NCBI GenBank assembly: GCA_026686845.1
Contig: JAIVEN010000001.1
Coordinates: 30,000,001 to 30,064,000, forward strand
Source of the DNA: Adenanthera pavonina
Taxonomy: Eukaryota; Streptophyta; Magnoliopsida; Fabales; Fabaceae
Direction: 5' to 3'
DNA length: 64,000 bases
Positions 57,950-64,000 of this stretch are shown in pieces. Below the pieces are notes generated by a model. The model was not told the origin of the DNA and did not search any database. It worked only from the letters and a program-made list of their open reading frames with translations. Each line of letters begins with the position of its first letter. Position 1 is the first letter of the stretch. The translations under genes and the position numbers were made by a program.

Positions 57950-59398
57950 GGTGGATGTCAAACAAACCTTCTGCTCTTGGAATGCTCTGTCACACCTGTT
58001 ATCCTAAATGAAAGATCGATCCGTATGGGTGGGTCTAGTCAATGGCATAACAAGCAGAGAGAATCTCTTGATGAACCTTCGGTAGTAACCAGTGAATCCC
58101 AGAAAGCTGCAAATTTCAGTCACTGATTGCAGTCTCTCCCAATTCAACACCACTTCTACTTTACTAGGGTCTACTGCTACACCTTCTACAGAAATCACAT
58201 GACCCAGAAATTTCTCCTCCTAAAGCCAAAACTCACATTTACTAAGCTTGGCATATAGTTGGTGAACCCACAACACTTGCAATACAATCTGAAGATGGAG
58301 TGCATGGTCTTCCACACTCTTGGAGTATATCAGAATGTCATCAATAAATACCGTAACAAATTTATCCAAATATGGCCGAAAAGACCCTATTCAGATAATC
58401 CGTGAAGATTGCTTGAGAATTGGTCAACTGAAATGGCATCACAAGGAACTCATAATGTCCATATCTAAATCAAAAAACCGTTTTAGGGACATCTTCAATG
58501 AGCACCTGTAACTGATAGTATCCTGACCTCAAATCGATTTTAGAGAAAACTGAGACACCTGCCAATTGATCAATCAAGTCTTCAATCTAAGGCAAAGGAT
58601 ATTTATTCTTAATTGTCACTCGGTTCAGTTGCTTGTAATCAATACACAATTTGAGGCTACTATCCTTCTTCTTAACAAACAATACTAGAGCTCCCTAGGT
58701 TGAGACACTTGGTCTGATGAAACCCCTTTTTAACAAATCTTCAATATGCTTTTTAAGTTCTTTAATTCAGATGGTGTCATTTGATATGGAGCCTTCGAAA
58801 TAGGACTTGCCCTAGGCACTAAATCAATGGAGGACTCCAACTCTCTTAGTGGTGGCAAACCGGTGATCTCCTCTAGAAATACATCAGGATATTCACACAC
58901 AACCGAGTATCTTTCTATACCTTCTTCCATATCCACATTAACAGAGAAGAAAACCAGAAACCCTTGACATCCTTTCCTCAAATACCTGTGAGCATGGGCA
59001 AAGGATAAAAAGACATTTTCATCCCCTTCAATGCTAGGAATATTCATGGGCAATGACATAGTCTTCTGAACACAGTCAAGAATGGCATTATTTGCCTCCA
59101 ACTAATCCATCCGAATGATCACATCAATCTCTTGCAATGGCAAACAGATTAAATCTAGAGTTGTGCTTCAGTGTTTAAAATGAACCACACAATTTTGACA
59201 AGCTTGAGCAATTCTTAATGAAATTCCTGTGGGTTTGGATACTGACAATTCAAAAGGTAACTCTATTGCCACAATACCCAATCTCCAAGCATAATCAAAA
59301 GATATGAAGGATTGCAATGCACCTGAATCAAACAATACATGAATAAAGAAACCATTGAGTTTAAGTTTACCTTTAATCAAGTTAGGCATTGCATCCAC
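57950..59398 (-). pseudogene. Gypsy protease and partial reverse transcriptase
   Basis: Protease: IKGKLKLNGFFIHVLFDSGA (59398-59168) with the active-site DSGA. Linker and RT start: HRYLRKGCQGFLVFF, YPDVFLEEITGLPPLRELES and SIDLVPRASPISKAPYQMTP (59000-58780). The RT fingers and palm follow with stops and frame changes, including KIDLRSGYYQLQV-like sequence near 58540-58500 and GHYEFLVMPFQLTNSQ near 58470-58420. The end of RT is clear at 58198-58004, VAVDPSKVEVVLNWERLQSV and SFLGFTGYYRRFIKRFS. The sequence then breaks into LTR remains at about 57945. The protease-RT order and sequence are Ty3/gypsy, of the chromovirus-like type in my reading. Confidence 0.88.
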
Positions 59399-59399
59399 T

Positions 59400-60667
59400 T
59401 CCTGTCAGGTGATCACGAAGACTCGACTGGGCATCATGGGCCTTTTCATTGCATCATCACGCCTTGGCTCAGGACAACTCCATGAGATATGTCTCAGTCT
59501 CCCCAAATTATAGTAAATCAAGCATGAATGGTCACCATAATTAATCCCACAATTTGTCTACAGATTTGAGGTACTACCTGAATTGTATTGAGATGGGGCT
59601 GAGTCTCTTCCTACATATTCTCACTCTGACTAGAACTCCCCTGGTCAAAGCCTCCTCGATAAAATGGTCATCTACCATACCAACCTCTATTGGACTGATC
59701 TCCGCCAAACCTTCCTCTTCTTTTGCCATGAGGCTTCTATTATGGCTGCCTCTTCCTCCACTAGAACCATCATTGCCACCGCTACTACCACTTCCAGATC
59801 CACTTCCTTTACTGACTCCTCTAGTAGGTCTTAGGTAAGAAAAGGCTCGAATTATTAAATTCCTCTTCTCTTCCTTAGTCTCCTTCATTCTCTTGGATAG
59901 GATAGCATCTTCACACATAAGTCCTCAAAGGACACAAATTCCACCACCCATAACCGCGCCTTAATCTCTGGACTGGCTCCTTTAAACAACCTTTGAGCCT
60001 TCTACCTATCATTTGGATAATTGTTCAAATAAGTGGAATACTTCGCCAAATCTAGGAATTGATCAACGTAATCATCCGCCAACAAATTCCCTTGTTGAAA
60101 AGCTAAGAACTCGGCCTTCTTCAGCATCATCAAGGCCAGAGGGAAATAGTATGCAAAGAATCATTTCTTAAACTATGTCCAAGTCATCGAGGTACCCATC
60201 AATTCAACACTTAGGAGAATACTTCTCCACCAACACTTAGCTTTCTTCTCAAGCTTAAACACCGCCAATTGCACATTTTGTTCAAAACTGCAATCTATCA
60301 CACCAAATATAGTCTCCAATTGCTCTATCCATTCCTCAGCTAAAGCAGTATCCATTTTACCTTCGAAAGCTGGGGGATTGAACTTCCAAATGTCTTTTAA
60401 CTAGGAGAAGATACGCCTTCTTTCAGCTCTTGGGGCTTTTCCAGGCTCTACCACATTTTCATTCTTATCATTATTACCCTTTTCTGCATTCAAATCAACA
60501 TACATGTAAGCTTTTTCATTCATATCACCCTATTCTTACTGATTCAATTGCTCCTACATTCTATTTAACGCTTCCCTCTGAGTATTCACCCTGTCACTAA
60601 GGCCAGTCAACATCTCATGCATCTACCTCATTAGGTCATTGTTACTCGGTCTTCCTCTATTAGACAT
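59400..60667 (-). pseudogene. Gypsy gag (decayed)
   Basis: From ATG at 60667 it reads MSNRGRPSNNDLMR, then a stop. The retrotrans_gag core is TALAEEWIEQLETIFGVIDC and LAVFKLEKKAKCWWRSI (60355-60215). A Gly/Ser-rich linker follows (GSGSGSGSSGGNDGSSGG, about 59805-59750), then a degenerate zinc knuckle (C-L-I-Y-Y..GRLRHISWSC near 59520-59480, lacking the second Cys). Several stops separate the blocks, so it is not functional. Confidence 0.82.
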
Positions 60668-60797
60668 TCTCTCCTATACACAAGCAACAATATATTCAAT
60701 TATTTGGTTTTGGACTAGTATTGTAGTGGGAATATGTATAAGTCTATGTATTTAAAGTTGTGCCAAGTATTACCACTAGGAGAAAAAATGGCCCAAA

Positions 60798-60817
60798 CCA
60801 TTACTCTGACACCAAAA
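60798..60817 (-). other. Primer-binding site of the gypsy element
   Basis: TTTTGGTGTCAGAGTAATGG follows the LTR end. It differs by a few bases from the tRNA-iMet-complementary TGGTATCAGAGC. Confidence 0.7.
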
Positions 60818-63167
60818 TGTAAGTCCTTACTCCTAAACACCTATAGACTTGACCAAAACTAAAAAAACCAACAACTTTTGGCGCTCAAAAAATCTCATAA
60901 TTACCTTCTAAACATCAGCGTAGCGGAACAAAATCCAAAAGACACCAGCACTAGGCTAGGATCGCAGCCACTACAATACCGTCACATTTTGGCGCTCTCA
61001 AGCTCACTGTCTCCACAATCTAGCTTCCTAGTGCCATGACGCCCCCTTGCTGAAGCAAAATCAGCAAAGTTCAACTTTTAAGGTGAACATATAATGCCTA
61101 CAACTTTATGCTCCAAACTCTAATTAATCTGATTCCAACTCCTACAAGTCAATATTGTCCCAATCTATCTTTGTATGCAGATTTTGGACACCCGACACCA
61201 TTTTGGCCACTTTTTGACCAAAACTCACCACTAACAACCTCCAATTGCCACCCAAGGTAAATGGGTACTCAAAGACCATTCACATAGGTCTTAATCCACT
61301 TAACCAACTTGTCTAAAGAGGTTTTTTCTCAAAGTAACCACTTCTCTAAGATTTAACCCCCTTTAACTCCAAATTGACAAATGAGCTATAGGCCCAAAAC
61401 TCACATATTTCACCCAAAACTCCGTTTAGGCTCACATACACCACTATACTAACTCTTTGACACCTCAAACCAAACATGCATCACAATACAACACAAATCC
61501 ACATCCATAATATACCAACAACATCAATACAACCATCAGGATCCTTATATCCATTACAATCATACTACCCTACTTAGCACAACATATATAGACATTACAC
61601 ACATACACTACTTAGACTTGGAATTCTGGCATCCGGCATCCGGCATGCTACTCCCTTGTCTTCTCCAGACTAGTGCCAAAACCTTCACCTGAAATGTTAG
61701 TTCATGGGAAAGTGGTGTGAGACAAAGTCTCAGTAACAAAGAACAACCACACACACATATATATAAATCTTACAATCTCATGAATACAATATGATATGGA
61801 ATACATGTCTCCCTCGGACAGAGCTAGGACCATGAACTGCTGTCATAACAGGACATTTCTTATAGGTAATTCCCTTCTAACAGTCAGTGAAGACTGATTT
61901 CGAGACATCACCAAGCACACCTTACACTAATGCAACCCGGCCAAAGGTTACACTAGTGCTCGGACTGTGGCTCTTCTTCCCCTGGACCACCTCGAATTGG
62001 TGGTGATGTAGGGAAGGTGCAGTCTACTGCCAGCTGGCTTTCTTGGCTATAAGAGAGGATTTAGTGACAGCGATCCCAGCCTTATCCTCCCTTATCATAT
62101 ATCATATCATCATATACATATAATCATCACCACCCAGTCCACCATATATCTCACAATGACATGCAGTGATGCTCATGTCTTATCATCGTATAATCATCAT
62201 CATGTTCTCGCGTCATGTTATACATCATATTATGTCACATCATCAACATCATCTCTCAATCATCATACACAATGTGTCTAGCCTTGTGTATACCACGATA
62301 TATAGATAAACCATACACACACAAAGAGCAATATCGTGGTATGAATGAAAACATGCATATGTACACATATATATTTCATAACATACAATACAAACACCTG
62401 GTTACCTCATGTTATTAATTTCCATGCTCACGTGATTCCACGAGCTTCTTAAGCTGTCTAACATAATTTGTACACCTCCGGTCAACCAAATACCTCTAAA
62501 ATACCATAATACCTCAATTAACACAATATACCATTTAACCAAACATCACGATTCAACTATTTAGGCCTAACCCAAGGTTCCAACACCATTTTCAAGCATC
62601 ATTAAGCTCCTAAAGATCATTTAAACTCTACTCAACCACATATACTTCGGATTCCCAAATCCCTTAACCGAAAATAACCTAGGGTTAAGGTTAAATCATA
62701 CATACAACTTCTAAAACTCATACACAAGCATCCTAAACACCAAATCATATTCCGTTAATCCTATTTCTTCCATTTCAATTGGTGGATTTTGGCCAAAACT
62801 AAAATTTCCAACACATACCCAAAAAATCCAAACTCCAAACTGAAGAAAATGGAGAGGGAGGAGTATAAATCACTTACAAACAATTTAGCAAGCTTCAAGG
62901 GGTCATGAAACACCTTCCAAGGCCGAAAATCCAAACTCTTAGCAGAGTTCTTAGTCGTTCCCTCCGTTTCTTATTTTCTCTCTCGTGTTTGGCCGACTAG
63001 ACTGTTTCTTATTTAAACATAATTTTGCTCACTTGCCATGGCAAGGAGCTCTTTTGTCCCAAAAATGAGCTTTCCCCCATCTTATTTCCTTCGGTGCTGC
63101 ATACAATGTCAATTACACTTGGTTAACCAGAGACTAGGTTAGAGATAATGTAATGAGGGTTGTTACA
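60818..63167 (-). mobile_element. Full 5' LTR of the gypsy element (copy C)
   Basis: 2350 bp, beginning TGTAACAACCCTCATT on the minus strand and ending AGTAAGGACTTACA. It is related throughout to the solo LTR at 1535-4010 and to copy B. The end near the primer site reads CTTACA where other copies have GTTACA. Confidence 0.88.
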
Positions 63168-63250
63168 TTTTTCAAGGGTTATCATACAAAAAAAAAACTT
63201 TAGGTAATGTTATCCTGTGAAAAAGTAATATATAGAGTAATATATATTAA

Positions 63251-64000
63251 CACTACAAAAAATAGACTTTCAATGATGACTTTTAGTGGTGACAAAAAAA
63301 AGTTGTTGCTGAAAATGTGACTTTTGCGACGACAAAAAAAGTCGTTGCTAAAAGTCACACTTTCAACAACGACAGAAAAAGTCGTCACCAAAAGTCACAC
63401 TTTCGACGACGACAAAGAAAAGTCATCGTCATATGCATGACTTTCAGCGATGACTTTTTGTGTCGTCGCCAAAAGTCACACTTTCAGCGATGACTTTTTC
63501 TGTCGTCGCCAAAAGTCATACTTTCAACGGCGATTATGTCCCTGCCAAAGCTAATTTTTTGAATTTTTATTATTTTTACTTTGAAAATTAATAAATAACA
63601 TATTAAAATAATAATTGTATTATGTTGATACAATTTTATAATAAAAAATAAGATATTCTACATATATTTTGTATTATAAAGAATATCTAATGTTTTTTGT
63701 TAAAGTCAAAGTATTTTACTATTTCCTTTTATTTGAATTTTTTTTTATCAAATTCATTTGAATTATTTTAAACATTTTGAAAGTGCTTTGTTTCTACTTA
63801 AGATTAAATACTTGAATAGTCAAACTATTGAATCTATTCCACATTTATCTTTATTTTTCCTTCATCTTAATTAATAAAATATGTCATTCTTATTAGGATA
63901 ATTTTTTTAATTAATTAAGGGATTGATAACACTAATAAAAGAGAATTAGGAGGACAAACTAATATCTAATTATTTAATATGATTAATCATATATTTGGAG
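63251..64000. mobile_element. End of a third CACTA-like element, running off the window
   Basis: CACTACAAAAAATAGAC at 63251 is a CACTA-type terminus. From 63265 to 63545 there is a dense array of GACTTTTGGCGACGAC-like motifs in both orientations, typical of subterminal repeats. The rest to 64000 is AT-rich with no gene. The other end is outside the window. Confidence 0.7.

Larger units (their letters stand above)
56541..63167 (-). mobile_element. Ty3/gypsy element, internally deleted
   Basis: It is bounded by TGTAACACC at 56541 and TGTTACA ending at 63167, with TTTTT on both sides (56536-56540 and 63168-63172); a duplication made of T only is weak evidence by itself. On the minus strand: full 5' LTR (63167-60818), primer site, gag, protease, part of RT, then a truncated 3' LTR (about 57945-56541). 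RNase H, integrase and the start of the 3' LTR are deleted. Confidence 0.88.

Noticed and set aside
62215..62418. 67-codon frame in gypsy LTR copy C
   Set aside because: Lies in LTR sequence and is not conserved in the other LTR copies.
1..64000. tRNA, rRNA or other structured RNA genes
   Set aside because: None seen by eye. The tRNA-like TGGTATCAGAGC strings are retrotransposon primer sites. A tRNAscan-SE or Infernal run would be decisive.

Overview
The window looks like plant nuclear DNA, most likely from a dicot. It is AT-rich, uses GT-AG introns, carries plant-type gene fragments and is almost entirely transposable elements of several ages. No intact host gene is visible. Only degraded fragments of host genes remain: CCT1 chaperonin, myosin, amidase and a MATE transporter.

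Layout, left to right. (1) 1-1534: a decayed fragment of the chaperonin gene CCT1/TCP1-alpha, with a gypsy-type solo LTR (1535-4010, TSD AAGGA) just behind it. (2) 5620-19795: a nearly complete 14.2-kb CACTA (En/Spm) transposon with TSD ATC. On its minus strand it has a TNP2 transposase decayed mainly by stop codons and a second gene joining a Transposase_24 (TNPA-like) region to an Ulp1-type cysteine protease region. It also holds four 311-bp tandem repeats, a Stowaway MITE and captured pieces of a myosin and an amidase gene. (3) 19933-about 28020: an old Ty1/copia element on the plus strand (LTR, gag, pol, an extra ORF after pol) that has lost its 3' end. (4) 28030-31342: unassigned AT-rich DNA with one CACTA-like end (29092) and a degenerate 255-280-bp tandem repeat. 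(5) 31343-40492: a second, internally deleted CACTA element (9.15 kb) inserted in that tandem repeat.

(6) 41737-54900: nested elements. A truncated gypsy LTR adjoins a copia-type LTR (TGTTGG...CCAACA), which is split by a much younger minus-strand copia element (44639-53842). The young copy has only one in-frame stop in gag-pol, but its 3' LTR is gone. (7) 54900-56540: a leader-like stretch with two TAGGGTTT boxes and a broken MATE transporter exon. (8) 56541-63167: a minus-strand Ty3/gypsy element with one full LTR, one truncated LTR, gag, protease and part of reverse transcriptase, flanked by TTTTT. (9) 63251-end: one end of a third CACTA-like element.

How the parts work together: each family has its own mobilisation module. 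The CACTA elements have TNP2 transposase plus a TNPA-like protein that would bind the subterminal repeats. The LTR elements have gag, protease, integrase and reverse transcriptase/RNase H with a tRNA-iMet-type primer site. The most unusual structure is a dispersed array of short hairpins (CAGACGAATTTTG paired with AAATTCGAATTT). It fills the copia LTRs and recurs in opposite polarity in the spacer between pol and the extra ORF. All family assignments come from reading motifs by eye; no database search was run.
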